Source: Strobilurus pachycystidiatus (Eukaryota > Basidiomycota > Agaricomycetes > Agaricales > Physalacriaceae). Taken from it: a stretch of DNA of 64,000 nucleotides. The DNA is taken from NCBI GenBank assembly GCA_019915135.1, contig JAHLMK010000001.1, forward strand, positions 3,100,001 to 3,164,000, written 5' to 3'. Positions within the stretch are counted from its first letter, which is position 1, and each line of letters opens with the position of its first letter. Below the pieces are notes generated by a model. The model was not told the origin of the DNA. It worked only from the letters and a program-made list of their open reading frames with translations, and did not search any database. This document shows positions 1-9,669 of the stretch, in pieces. Position numbers and translations under genes: made by a program.

Positions 1-1343
1 GGGACATTGTGCTTGGAAAGCGGCGGATTTACGAAGTAGCCATGGAGCACTTCAACCAGCAGATCCCCCCGCATAACCACTTCGACGTATTCTTTTGGAC
101 ATCGCTACAGCAGGCGGTAACATTCGAGAAAATCGAAATCGAAAATTCGTTTTACTACGTGCTGGACAAGGCGATATCCGAAGGTCTAAAGAAGATGTTC
201 AACAGAGAACCGACAACCTCGGGACTTAGAGAGTTCTTCGACTTCGACGCAAGACAGGATCTTAACATAGAACCTTTCACACGTCGACCCGAAGACCAGG
301 ATTGGCACCTGGTAATTGAATCAATCTCGTACCGGAGAGAAATGTATAAAGTCCCGAAGATGCGAAAAAGAGAAGAACCTGCGCCCGTGCCCAAAACCTT
401 GCAAAAGGACCAGGCGAAGGCAATGGTAGAAGCTCCAACAAGGGAGATGAAAGAGGTAAGAAAATCGAATTCGAAGTTCTATTCGAGCTAGATTTAATTG
501 GTCGATTTAGAAGACCACAAAGAAAGCCAACGCTAGAAAGAGCGAGTTGGAAAAGACCAAGAAGAGAGTAAGTAGAAATTCGATTTCGAATTTCTATAAA
601 CTAACTTACACTCGAAGAAATATAACGAACTGTCGTTCATTACTGAACCCAGAACGTTAGAAGAAGAGGAAGAAGACCGTGGGCCGCCACCACCAAAGAA
701 GGTCAAGCGACAGTACAAGAGCAAATCGAGCTCGAAAACTGTTCCGCCCGCGCGTCCTCCAACCCCTCCACCAGTAGCCTCATCATCCAGAGTCCAACTC
801 CCTGCGAAGCTCGACTTGGGACCAGTATTGGGTATGGAGACTGACGACGACTCTTATCGAACTCAGGATCCACCTAAGCAGAAGAGTCCAAAGAAGTCGA
901 AGGTGAACGAACCCAAGGCCACGAAAATCGACAGTACTGGGGCAGTGTACACTAACAAGGAGGTTCAAGAACGAATTGACACCCTCAATTCGTGCTCGAA
1001 TTGCTTGAAGGGTCACAGGGAATGTACTTGGGTTGCGGTTAACGAGCAACTTTGGGAACCCCAGGCGGCCAAAGTCAAGATTCGAATTTCTTGCGACACT
1101 TGCCATGACCGTCGAGTAATGTGCCAACCACCCGATGTCGATGGTGGTTTCTTCTATCACCAAGCCAAGAAGATACCCGCCTTCGAAAAGATGAAGGATA
1201 CGTTGGAAAGCAAGGGTACCGAGCTGAGGGATGCTGAAAGACGCATCAAGGATTTGGAAGAAGAGCTGCAGAAGGAGAAAGAGGCCAAGAAGAAGTTAGA
1301 AAAGAAGTTGGCTAAGGATAAGAAGAAGAGAGCAAGAGAGTAA
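1..1343 (+). CDS. Gene A: hypothetical protein with Zn2Cys6-like cysteine motif and C-terminal coiled coil (5' partial)
   Basis: The reading frame is already open at base 3, so the start lies upstream. Exons are about 3-455, 511-567 and 618-1343; both introns are phase 0 and give one continuous frame of about 410 codons. The N-terminal ~150 residues form a globular region I do not recognise. A Pro/Lys-rich linker follows. At about residues 294-326 there is CX2CX6C (CSNCLKGHREC), a 22-residue linker, then a second CX2CX6C (CDTCHDRRVMC) followed by QPP. This is the spacing of a fungal Zn(II)2Cys6 cluster but with an unusually long linker. The last ~55 residues are a Lys/Glu-rich coiled coil. 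Gene B downstream has the same C-terminal arrangement, so A and B are probably tandem paralogues. A nuclear, DNA-binding or structural role is inferred only from the motif. The stop codon overlaps a perfect palindrome (1342-1357). Confidence 0.7.
456..510 (+). other. Intron 1 of gene A with internal TCGA palindrome
   Basis: This phase-0 intron starts GTAAG and ends TTTAG. It carries AAATCGAATTCGAA directly after the donor, and TCGATTT just before the acceptor can pair with AAATCGA near the donor. Splicing here removes an in-frame TAG and joins the two coding exons in frame. Confidence 0.65.
568..617 (+). other. Intron 2 of gene A: hairpin intron with donor sequestered
   Basis: This is a 50-nt phase-0 intron. 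TAGAAATTCG (573-582) and CGAATTTCTA (587-596) form a perfect 10-bp stem with a 4-nt loop. The donor hexamer GTAAGT (568-573) is exactly complementary to ACTTAC (604-609), which overlaps the branch-site-like CTAAC (601-605). The donor is thus potentially paired to the branch region. Confidence 0.7.
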
Positions 1344-1770
1344 ATCGAATTCGATTTGACATTACCAGTCGGATTACTTTGACTTACTATTGGGACTTGA
1401 ACTTTTTCTTACCTCTAGTTGAAATTCATATACGATTTTCTTGAACTAGACAGACTTAGGGTGCAGTAAGCCTCGAATAAGCCAAAAACAAAACGTTCTC
1501 GGTTTGCTTAGCACTATAAGAAAGAAGGGTTCGAATAGCTATGAAAAGATAGAAAATCGAAGAAATTTTGAAAAACGAGTACAAACGAAGTCAAAAATCA
1601 AGAAATACTGTAACGCTTTATTGTGTGGTCGGTTTGACTTGAGCTTAGTTGGAAAGTTGTTCGAAATCAAAAATAAGCCCCTCAGTTTTTTCGCACGAAG
1701 CCTGGGGAGCGCCGTACGCAGAGATATTAAAGAAGTGACCTTAAAAGGCCCATAGAAGGTTTCCTGCCAA

Positions 1771-1962
1771 GATACGGACTGTTTCGAAGCTCACAACACT
1801 CCTTCGGAGTGTTGGGAGCTTCAAATGAAACAGTCCGGAGTGTTGGGAGCTTCAAATGAAGATACGGACTGTTTCGAAGCTCACAACACTCCTTCGGAGT
1901 GTTGGGAGCTTCAAATGAAACAGTCCGGAGTGTTGGGAGCTTCAAATGAAACAGTCCGTATC
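1771..1962. repeat. 192-bp foldback element with a perfect 90-bp tandem duplication
   Basis: The element begins GATACGGACTGTTTC and ends with its exact reverse complement, GAAACAGTCCGTATC, giving a 15-bp terminal inverted repeat. Inside, 1771-1860 and 1861-1950 are identical 90-bp copies. Each copy can itself fold through ACAACACTCC/GGAGTGTT around a TTCG loop. No target-site duplication is clear. It looks like a non-autonomous palindromic (MITE or foldback) element that underwent one very recent internal duplication. Confidence 0.75.
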
Positions 1963-2606
1963 CTGCTATAATGATCTAGGAAGTGAGACGGAGCCAATCG
2001 GTCAATTTGGGGCCAAACGGAGTATTTTGCCTTTTCTGGCGCGGGAAATGATCCAATCGACGATCGGACTTCAGATTTGGAATCCTGGCATCGATATCTA
2101 CCAGAATCACTTTTCAAAGTGAAAAACGGTCTATTCCTTACTGTCGGCCTAATGGGGTAAGGAAAGTTTAAAATCGATGGGGGCCAATTCGAGTTTGATT
2201 TGACCTGGGTACATTTGCACAAGTAAGAAACATAATTGTCATAGTAAAGAAAAGCTTCAGAGCCTAGTAAAGCACTATGAAACTGGCAAAATACGCTGTG
2301 AGATTAGAGAGCTGAAGAAAATCATACTCGATTTTCTCAGTTATCACCAGAGAAATATACCAAGACAAAGAAGAGATATTCAAGCTCGAATATCAAGATA
2401 ATCAGCCTAGAAATAAAGGGGCAAAATCAAGTGCTTAAGAAGGGTCAGGAAGCGCTGGAGATGAGATCTATGACCTAAACAGGAAAGAATCTAGATCGCT
2501 CGAAGGCGCTGATCCATAAACGTGTGCAACTGCGCATGTCGGACTTAGAAATTCGAGTCAGAAGAAGTTGTCACCGTCGGGTACTCGGAAAGCGATAATC
2601 GGTGTC

Positions 2607-2613
2607 GTATAAA
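2607..2613 (+). promoter_or_regulatory. TATA box candidate for gene B
   Basis: TATAAAA lies about 120 bp upstream of the gene B ATG. It is followed by a pyrimidine-rich tract with a run of C at about 2645, which is a common fungal promoter layout. The assignment rests on position only. Confidence 0.4.
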
Positions 2614-2728
2614 AGCTGGGTCTTCGAGTCTGAAAAACTCTTTTCCCCCCCCCACGACGCTTACCACTCGCACTACGACCCTCGATTTCGATTTCCACCT
2701 TTTCGACCTCGAATTTCTTCCCACCACC

Positions 2729-4187
2729 ATGCCCATGAAAGACATCGTAGCCGCTATGGACCAGACTCAAAACAAGGGACAGCTTAGGGTTGGCGGAGTC
2801 AACATCACGAAGGGCCATAACTTCTTGTTCTTGGGCCGGAAACATGTGGACCCCCTCATTTATGTCCCCGTCTTCTCCACACAAGCCACTGCAGCTCAGT
2901 TGTGGTACTTCCCGGATTCGTTGCGCAAGCTAGCGCCCAAACACCATTTCTACGAATTCGCGGCTCGATATGCTAGCACCATCAATCCGCTCGACTTCCA
3001 ACTGGAATTCGAGATCGAAAAGGTCGATGCCCTGCTTTTCGAAGCCTACGTGCTATGGTTCGTTTGGACGCTTGCACAAGGAGAACCGGAGCGGGAAGAT
3101 GAAATCGACATTGAGTGGATGGTTCAAGAATACGAGGTTTTGCTGAGCTCGGTAAAGATTCAAGTATAGACAAGATTCGGACTGAAGCTAATAAAACCTT
3201 CTAGCCGCAACTTGTCTTGAAACAGATGCGAGAAATCGCAGAAGAAAAAGAGTGGCCTCTGGAACGGCCTACAGTGTTCAATGAAGAGGTAAGTAAAGAA
3301 ATTCGAACGCGAATTCCTTACTTAACAAAGATAAGATTTTCTTTGACGATGAAGACGACGAGTCCGCCTCAGAAACGGACAGTGAAGATCAAGAATCGGA
3401 GTTGACAACCAGAAACTCGACCCCGAAATCCTCCACACCCCTTTCCACGCCCAAGCCTAGACCTCGACCCACTCCGTTGAAGTCTGCCGAAGCGAAGGCA
3501 AGGATGGAGAAAGAAAAAGGGAAGCCAGCTAGAGCTGAGACACCGGTAAGAAAATCGACTTTGAATATCTTCAATTTGAATGAGATTTTCTTATGCCCTG
3601 TCCAGCGCACCCCCATAGCTTCTACTTCCAAGCAAGCGTTGGAACCCGAACCAGGAAATTCGCCTTCGAATTCCCTGCCAACGCCCAAGGCCCTTTCTCA
3701 TTCTCCTCAGCCAGCGCCTGAACGAATTCGAAAGCGAAAACGTGCCGCGACCTCAGTGGAGGAGGAAGAGGAAGCGCCAGAGCCCAAGAAACCGAAGACC
3801 AATTCAAAGCCGAAATCCTCCACTAGCCGCCCGTCCAAAGCGGACAAGCACGGCAAAGTGTTGGACAACAAGGCGATGCAGAAGAAGATCAACGTGGATC
3901 GCAAGTGTCTCACCTGCGAGCAGCGAGGGCAAGAGTGCACTTGGGAGTATATGCTGAATCAGCGGGACCACCCAGACACTGTCAAGACGAAGACTTGTGT
4001 ATCTTGCGACCGTTGCCGGGTCAAAAGGTACACTTGTTCACCGCCCAAGCGCCGCTACGATTACTTCAAGCACAAATCCAAGAAGGATGTCGAATTGGAC
4101 AAGGCGGCTGAAGAGTTGACGAAGGCAAAGGAAGAGATCGACAAGCTGAAGAAGAAGTTGAAGAAGGCGAAGAAAGCGAAGGAGTGA
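2729..4187 (+). CDS. Gene B: hypothetical protein with Zn2Cys6-like cysteine motif, paralogue of gene A
   Basis: The start ATG sits in a good context (CCACCATGCC). Exons are about 2729-3151, 3205-3288, 3336-3545 and 3606-4187, all phase 0, giving about 432 residues. The third intron is 60 nt, in frame and stop-free, so it may be retained. The N-terminal ~140 residues are globular and unrecognised, with mild likeness to gene A. The middle is Ser/Pro/Lys-rich and probably disordered. From residue ~340 comes CX2CX6C (CLTCEQRGQEC), a 22-residue linker, CX2CX6C (CDRCRVKRYTC) and SPP. The second half closely resembles the classic first half of a GAL4-type cluster. A Lys-rich coiled coil closes the protein. 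DNA binding is inferred, not shown. Introns 3289-3335 and 3546-3605 are hairpins. Confidence 0.75.
3289..3335 (+). other. Hairpin intron of gene B
   Basis: Nearly the whole 47-nt intron folds back on itself. The donor side TAAGTAA followed by GAAATTCG is complementary, with small bulges, to CGAATTC followed by TTACTTA just before the branch-like TTAAC. The GTAAGT donor is therefore inside the stem, as in intron 2 of gene A. Acceptor ATAAG keeps the downstream frame. Confidence 0.65.
3546..3605 (+). other. Hairpin intron of gene B that could be retained in frame
   Basis: TAAGAAAATC (3547-3556, overlapping the GTAAG donor) is the perfect reverse complement of GATTTTCTTA (3584-3593), near the CAG acceptor. 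The intron is 60 nt long and contains no stop in the reading frame. Retention would insert 20 residues, so the protein may exist in two forms. Confidence 0.6.
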
Positions 4188-4450
4188 TTCGAGCTCGATT
4201 TTCTAAAATAGACAATCGGACTAGTTTTACTTACTGGACTTTAACTTTTTCTTTTACAAACACGCATTTCTTGTAGACTTTAAAAATTTTACTTGACGCT
4301 TCTAACGCTTTGAAGAACGAAAAAGATTAAGATGCAAATAAGAAATTCAAGATCGAATTGTAGAAACTTGATGTGGATAAAAGACAGGTTGAATTTCAAC
4401 GATTCGGTACGAACAATTCAAAGTTAAAGGGAGACATATAAGAAATGTAA
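4188..4450. other. Convergent 3' intergenic region between genes B and C
   Basis: This region is AT-rich and has no ORF of note. It starts with the palindromic motif ATTCGAGCTCGAT overlapping the gene B stop, the same arrangement as at the gene A stop. Confidence 0.5.
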
Positions 4451-5620
4451 CTACTCCCTCCAATGTGGCTCTATACAAAAGTGTCGAAACAAAGGACTGT
4501 TACCTCTATTATACAGCCTAGTATAAAAAGTATAAAGTTGTTCAGGCAACAAGGAAGCTACAACGTGTTGTAAGAGGCGAATGTCCGCAGCAGAGGCAGT
4601 TGACCAAGTAATTTCCCAAAAACGTTTAGGTATATTGGGAAAATCCTGGTCGATAAGCCTGTTAAGAAAGAAGTCAGAAATTCGAATTCGAGTTTCTAAC
4701 AAATGCTTACGTGGGATATATAGGGCCTGCAGCATTAAGACCTTGGCGAAGAGTAGAGAAACTGAACTCGCGATCCCGAAATAGTCCTTGACTACCAGGC
4801 ATAGGGTCAAGAACCCGGTCTTCATAGAACCGTGGAATCCAAGTAATCAGCTCGCGAATGTACACTGGAATGCCTCGCGTGGAGGGAGGGATGCTGCGCA
4901 TCCATTCGACGTCCTCGGGTGACATTATGGTGTTCAAGTACCGAGGCAATGATTGTTCGGTAGAAAAGAACGCGGTTTCCTATGAAGTGATAAGAAAATC
5001 GATCTCGAATTTCTAAGCCAAGAAAAATAACATACCAAAGATCGCATGGTAACCGCTAGGAACTTCTCTCGAAATTCACCAAATGACAAGTGAATAATCG
5101 ACTCGGGTAAGATATGGGGAAGAGTAACCCCGTCCAATCCTCGAAGCGGTTCCTCGTGAAAGAAGGACATCACAAGATGCCAACAGAGAATGTACATAGA
5201 CAAAAAGCTATTTTCCACACCACGAGCAGTAACGGGGGCAACATGTCGCCATAAGTTACTGTAGCGTCGCTAGGAGGATAGTCAGAGAAATTCGAACAAG
5301 GAATGCTAGCTCGATTTTCTCACCAGCACATACACCATATACCGCAAGGTAGGAACGTCCAAGTTACCGTGGTGTCCACCAAAGAAAAGATGACGATCCG
5401 TATGGAAAGCCGTCTCTCGATGATCCACGTCGCCCAAGCTACCGTCGGGCTCTCGTTCCACCATCACAAAGTCGCGGTGTACGCTATAAAGATCCAGAGC
5501 GGACGCAACCGCTAATTCAGCCTCGAGAAACACGGCAACATCGTCGGGAATAATGGCGAAGCTGGAGTGAAGATTGCGGAACCTAAGTTCGCAGAGAAAA
5601 GGGAAATTCATCTGAGTCAT
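4451..5620 (-). CDS. Gene C: hypothetical protein, 335 aa, no recognised domain
   Basis: Four exons read on the - strand (5620-5324, 5269-5036, 4979-4711, 4658-4451) join in frame to 335 residues plus stop. The product starts MTQMNFPFLCELRF. It contains an acidic/aromatic middle and a Phe/Trp-rich C-terminus (RFWEITW, LYTFYTRLY, IEPHWRE). I do not recognise the family, and I see no signal peptide or clear membrane span. Each intron has the TCGA-palindrome signature: intron 1 pairs GAGAAAATCGA at the donor with TCGAATTTCTC, and introns 2 and 3 contain AGAAA(A/T)TCGA arms facing TCGA(A/G)TTTCT-type arms. The gene faces B tail to tail and is co-directional with D, inside the AT-rich accessory block. 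The gene model is well supported by frame continuity; the function is unknown. Confidence 0.65.
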
Positions 5621-5980
5621 GGTGATGAATGTCCACCACTCGAAAAGATCAAATTTATAAGAATCGAGAAGAAAGGTACCAAACCGATTAAGAAAAGAAC
5701 CAAGACCTAAGTAAAGAAACCAATAGGAGATAATCGAACCCGAATTTCTCGGGTCCGATTATCGAATCCAAGATCAAGAGTAAGAATGTCTATATGCAGA
5801 CCGACAGATAATAATACATGCGCGAGTAGACTAAAAAGATAAAGGTCCGTCGCGTAAGCCCCAAGCCTCCGGTACACTAGTCACAGTTCAAGCCAAGATT
5901 TCCGACTAGTTACTTTGTAAAGAACAAGTCATCAATTACTTATGCTAAGAAGTATCAATGATGACTTGGCTCCCGATGAT
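5621..5980. other. Intergenic stretch between genes C and D
   Basis: No ORF is supported. The main feature is the strong hairpin at 5729-5763. The rest is AT-rich, with GTAAAGAA-like words resembling decayed intron fragments. Confidence 0.45.
5729..5763. repeat. 35-bp hairpin with a 15-bp stem
   Basis: GATAATCGAACCCGA and TCGGGTCCGATTATC are reverse complements except at one position, separated by ATTTC. The arms share the TCGA-type ends of the dispersed palindromes but have a GC-rich core, so this may be a longer member of the same family. Confidence 0.65.
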
Positions 5981-7581
5981 CTAAGGGACCAAAGAATCAG
6001 TCGCGGCCAGGTACAGGTCCCTCGTGCGCAGGAAGGTTTGAACCTCCCCGTGAGCCCTGTTCATGGTCAAGGACAACTCGTGGCGATAGCCGTGTTCCGC
6101 GGCTACCATCGACGCGGAAAGAGCCAAGTCCGCGGGAAGCGCAGCCAAGATCTGCATTCTGCGAACAATGGCAGAACTGGCACCTTGGTAAGCGTTGACC
6201 AACTGAGCGGCTGTCAAGAAAACAAATTCGAGTTAGATTAACCCAAAATCGAAATCGAATTTGTTACTCACTAGAAGACAACTGATCAATGAGGACGGGT
6301 TCGATGTTAAACCCAGCGGGTTTAAGAGCCTTGGCCATCCTCTTGGACTCAGGAAGAGCAACAGTGGCCTTGCGCTTGGGAGCCGTCTCCAACTGAGCAG
6401 TAGGAGTGGATCCCGACGTCGCCACAGCCTTGTGATACAAGGAAGAATTAGTATCCAGGCCGGGTACTTCACAATAGTAAAGATATTTTACCGAGCGAGC
6501 AGACTATATAAAAGTCAAAAATCGAGCTCGAAAAGCTAAAGAACCAATAACTCACGGCTTCAGAGGCTGTAGAAGCGGGAGGTGTAGCAACCTCGACCAC
6601 TTCTTCATCGCTATCCTCTTCGTCGGAAGACTCCACGGAGAGCTGTTTAAGAAAAGCAGCCAGATCAGCCTCGTAATCTAGACCGAAAAGGCATCAGAAG
6701 CTTACTTCGGAGTCGGAAGAGTTTACTTCACCCATTTCTGAATGATCATCAGCCCATTGGAAGCCATTAGTAAAAGAAGATTTACTAATGTCGCCAGAGG
6801 CAAATCGAATAGGATCGTCCAGAACGGTGGAAGAAGAAGAAGCCTTCTATAACATAAGACATAAGAAATTCGAACTCGAAACACAGAAAATCGAAATACG
6901 AACCAGAACCTTGAGCTTGTTCTTACCCTTGGGTTCGGGAGATTTAGCCTTCTCCTTACCCTTGGAAGAGGAAGCCTCGATGAGTTTCTTCCATTTGGGA
7001 TGGAGGGGATGGATCGAAGGAAGGCTGGCAGCTTCCGCCGCGATAGTACCCTTCTTGGTGCAAGTCATGACGAACGCGTTAAGCACGTTGGCCAGGTTAA
7101 CGGTATGCAAGTGAGGGCTGACACCCAACTCGGAAACCGCCAAACCTAAGAACGAGCGAAGATTGCAGGAAAACGTGGCGAGCTTCTCGGGATAGATGCA
7201 ACCGGAGACGTTGTCCTTGGGAAGGTTCGCTCCCTTATAAAGATTTTAGAAAATCGAGCACGAATTCATAAGAAGAGAAAATCGACTCACAAGAACCTTG
7301 ATGATGACCATGTCCAAAGACGCGGCCTTATCCTTGGCGGAAGCCTTGGAGCGGTCCATGTACTCGACCGATTTAAGGACCAAGGGACAGAGGCTGTTGT
7401 AAAGCGTCAAGACGGCGGGAACCAAACCCGTAGCAGGCGGATCCCAATATTTAATATGGATGAAGAGCGCTTTGCCATCAGCGAGGCGACGTTCAACTAG
7501 CTCGGGAACGGTGTCGGGAGCCTCATCAGGGATAAGGTTGACGATTCCGGTCCACGATTTCTTGGAAACAAGAGAAGGCAT
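5981..7581 (-). CDS. Gene D: hypothetical Ser/Ala-rich protein, about 418 aa
   Basis: Six exons on the - strand (7581-7291, 7233-6910, 6846-6706, 6669-6556, 6428-6272, 6210-5981) give a continuous frame. The N-terminal ~200 residues look globular (aliphatic, with a YWDPPATGLVPAVLTLYNSL stretch). Next come a Lys-rich linker and a Ser/Glu-rich acidic segment, then a helical Ala/Leu-rich C-terminal region ending in SLVP. I recognise no domain. The order globular region, charged linker, helical tail loosely recalls gag-like or structural proteins, but that is only an impression. The intron at 6670-6705 would be only 36 nt, so that junction is uncertain. The last intron has a perfect 11-bp stem (6221-6231 with 6255-6265). 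Confidence 0.55.
6211..6271 (-). other. Hairpin intron of gene D
   Basis: AACAAATTCGA (6221-6231) and TCGAATTTGTT (6255-6265) form a perfect 11-bp stem inside this 61-nt intron. Splicing keeps the frame (phase 1). It is the cleanest stem of the intron set. Confidence 0.65.
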
Positions 7582-8819
7582 TGTGAGAAGTGTAGAAGAA
7601 TTTCGAGGGTGAAATGGTTAGCAGGTGCTGGGGCAAATCGACCAGAAACCGCCGACTATTTAACCAAGTTGGAAAGATAACACGAAGACCCAGCGAGCGC
7701 TTTGTTCGCGCCAACTGGAGTTGGGATTGCATCCGTGCAGACAAAACCCGAAGAGAGAACCAGGAAAATAAGCGAAATGAATTATGGTTCAGGGTGAAGA
7801 TCTTGATGTTGCGGACAACATATCGAAAGTTAAAGGGAGATGACACGCTTTATGCGCGCCTGAGCCTAGAAACCGAGAATTTTGCGATTTCTAGATAAGA
7901 CTCGAAGCCGAAATGCACGATACATCTAACGAGAGACCATAAGATTGCCAGTGATAATACGGAGACCTCATTAGGGCAAGAATGAGCCTCCAGGAGAAAT
8001 TCATCTTCGAATATCACCATCCAAAGTGCCCACTTGATTTATCAAGTCAACATCACGTACGCATTCTTAAAGAAGACTCGTCTAAGAAACGAACTCGAGT
8101 TCCAAGTAATTCGGACTTGACTTTGTCAGTATTGTTCATGGACGATTAGAGTTCGATTAGCTCACTTCCTGACGATAAGTAGAATGGGGTTAAGCTACAG
8201 AATGGTCTAGGTCAGCATAAATGGGGATGAAAGCCCAGTAATGTTATCACAAGATACGACTATCCCCTTGGAATTCTAAGTCTAGAACCCACGATAGCAC
8301 AAAATCGAGTAACAGCCGAGCTATTCGAAGAAGCCAATAAAGATAAAGATGATCAAGTGTTCTTCATGAATAATCCGCAGTATGCCAAGAGTGTTAAGAA
8401 TCAAGAAGCCAAGCTTCTTCAGATCTCAGGTGATTAAATCTGACCTGAAATCAGTAGAGATTGGAACAAGCAGACAGATTGCGAACAACAAGTCAACGAT
8501 CTACCATGGATCTTAGAGTGGATTCTTAAGCGAAATGAAGCTCTAGACTCAATCAGATAATCGAGACTGAATTGGTGACGCAATCTGAAGAATCCGAGTC
8601 GCAAAGAAGCATTCAGAACAATTAAGAGCCAAGAGAAGATGAACCCCATGTGATAGATTCGACCAATAGCACGCAAGGATGTTGCAATCCGAGCTTGAAA
8701 TTAGTCAACGTGGATCAACTCTAGAGGGTTCGTCATGAATAAACTGGCATAATAAGGAAATGGAAGCGCCTAGACTGGTGTCTACAGCGCGGAAATTAAC
8801 TCCAAGTGGCTATTAGTTA

Positions 8820-9660
8820 GTAAGTTAAGATTAGTGTACAGTAGGGACCCGTTTGTATAAAAGAAGTGTCGGTACAGTATAGTAGTTTAGTTTAGTGACC
8901 CGCAGCCACGAGCCTACAAAGCTCTACTGTAGTAATCTATCTCTGTACAAAATCGAATTCGATTTGCACGCACCCAAAGAAACTCGAATTTGAGTCAAAC
9001 CTAAGAACCAAAGAACAAACCTAAAGCACTAAGAGCAAGGGTTTAGAACAAAAGTGAACTTAATCGAAGAGCAAAGTTCCTTGAATTCAACGTACTAGAG
9101 GCGGTGTTTCTGAGTATAGTATCTCCCTAGAGACACTACAGAGACTTTGCAGTCTGAGCCAGCCTTTCCCTAGAGAGGACCGTTCAGTCGCGAAAAGCGT
9201 TAACCAGCATAACCTCTTGAGAGTTCAAGTGCAATTCGAGCACGATTTGGTCTAAAACCCACGCAAACACTAAAACTCAAAGAATAAGCTCCTACCGAGG
9301 TTATAAGAAACATACCAAGTGTGGCAGTAGACTATTGTGTTCTTGATACAACCCCTCCAGCGCGAGGATTGTGAAAGTCGCATAGTTTAAGTTCAGTCAG
9401 AGGCTTGTGTATTGTTCCCTGAAAACCGGACGATTTGTCAATCGGTCAAAATCCCTACCACCCCCTTCAAACTCGCACTTTGTGCACACCCACGTTTCTG
9501 TTACGCAAGAACCTTGTTTTTCAAGTGTAGTGTTGTAGTAAATCAAGCTCGATTTTCTATTGCAAAAACCCAATATTCCAAAAACCGCAGAAACCTTACT
9601 CTCATTCAGAGTATTAAGAGTTGTGTTGTTTGTTAGGTGTGATTCTACGCCTCTAAAATA
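8820..9660. mobile_element. LTR-like sequence (solo or truncated), weakly supported
   Basis: A TATAAAA box at about 8856 is followed by a promoter-to-leader-like stretch and several hundred bases of non-coding sequence. The end is a T-rich segment and GGTGTGATTCTACGCC just before 9660. This recalls the 3' ends of LTRs of agaricomycete Gypsy elements, but I cannot find a second LTR, a primer-binding site or gag-pol in the window. It could equally be the terminal part of a larger accessory element that includes genes A-D. Confidence 0.3.
8950..8965. repeat. Perfect 16-bp palindrome AAATCGAATTCGATTT
   Basis: This is identical to the palindrome at 1342-1357 over the gene A stop codon, here in non-coding DNA. 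It is one of about 20 related palindromes confined to 1-9660. Confidence 0.8.
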
Positions 9661-9669
9661 ACGTGCACA

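Larger units (their letters stand above)
1344..2728. other. Intergenic stretch between genes A and B
   Basis: I see no convincing coding exon here. The first ~100 bp after gene A resembles the 3' flank of gene B (same order of ACTTACT, GGACTT and AACTTTTTCTT words), supporting a tandem duplication that included 3' sequence. The stretch contains the foldback element at 1771-1962, a hairpin at 2313-2340 (GAAAATC/GATTTTC arms) and, at 2607-2613, a TATAAAA box that suits gene B. Confidence 0.5.
7582..9669. other. Gene-free 2.1-kb tail of the AT-rich block
   Basis: No convincing coding exon is present. From about 8820 the sequence looks like retroelement LTR material (listed separately). TCGA palindromes recur at 8950-8965, 8982-8995, 9232-9250 and 9538-9558, showing that this tail belongs to the same compositional unit as genes A-D. 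The motif family stops at about 9660, a few bases before the stop codon of the next gene. Confidence 0.5.

Noticed and set aside
1727..2222. Minus-strand ORFs with repeated peptides around the 90-bp repeat
   Set aside because: The repeated peptide is just the translation of the tandem DNA duplication; there is no start context, splice support or protein-like composition.
5760..5770. tRNA B-box-like GATTATCGAATCC
   Set aside because: It is part of the 5729-5763 hairpin; no A box, acceptor stem or cloverleaf can be drawn.
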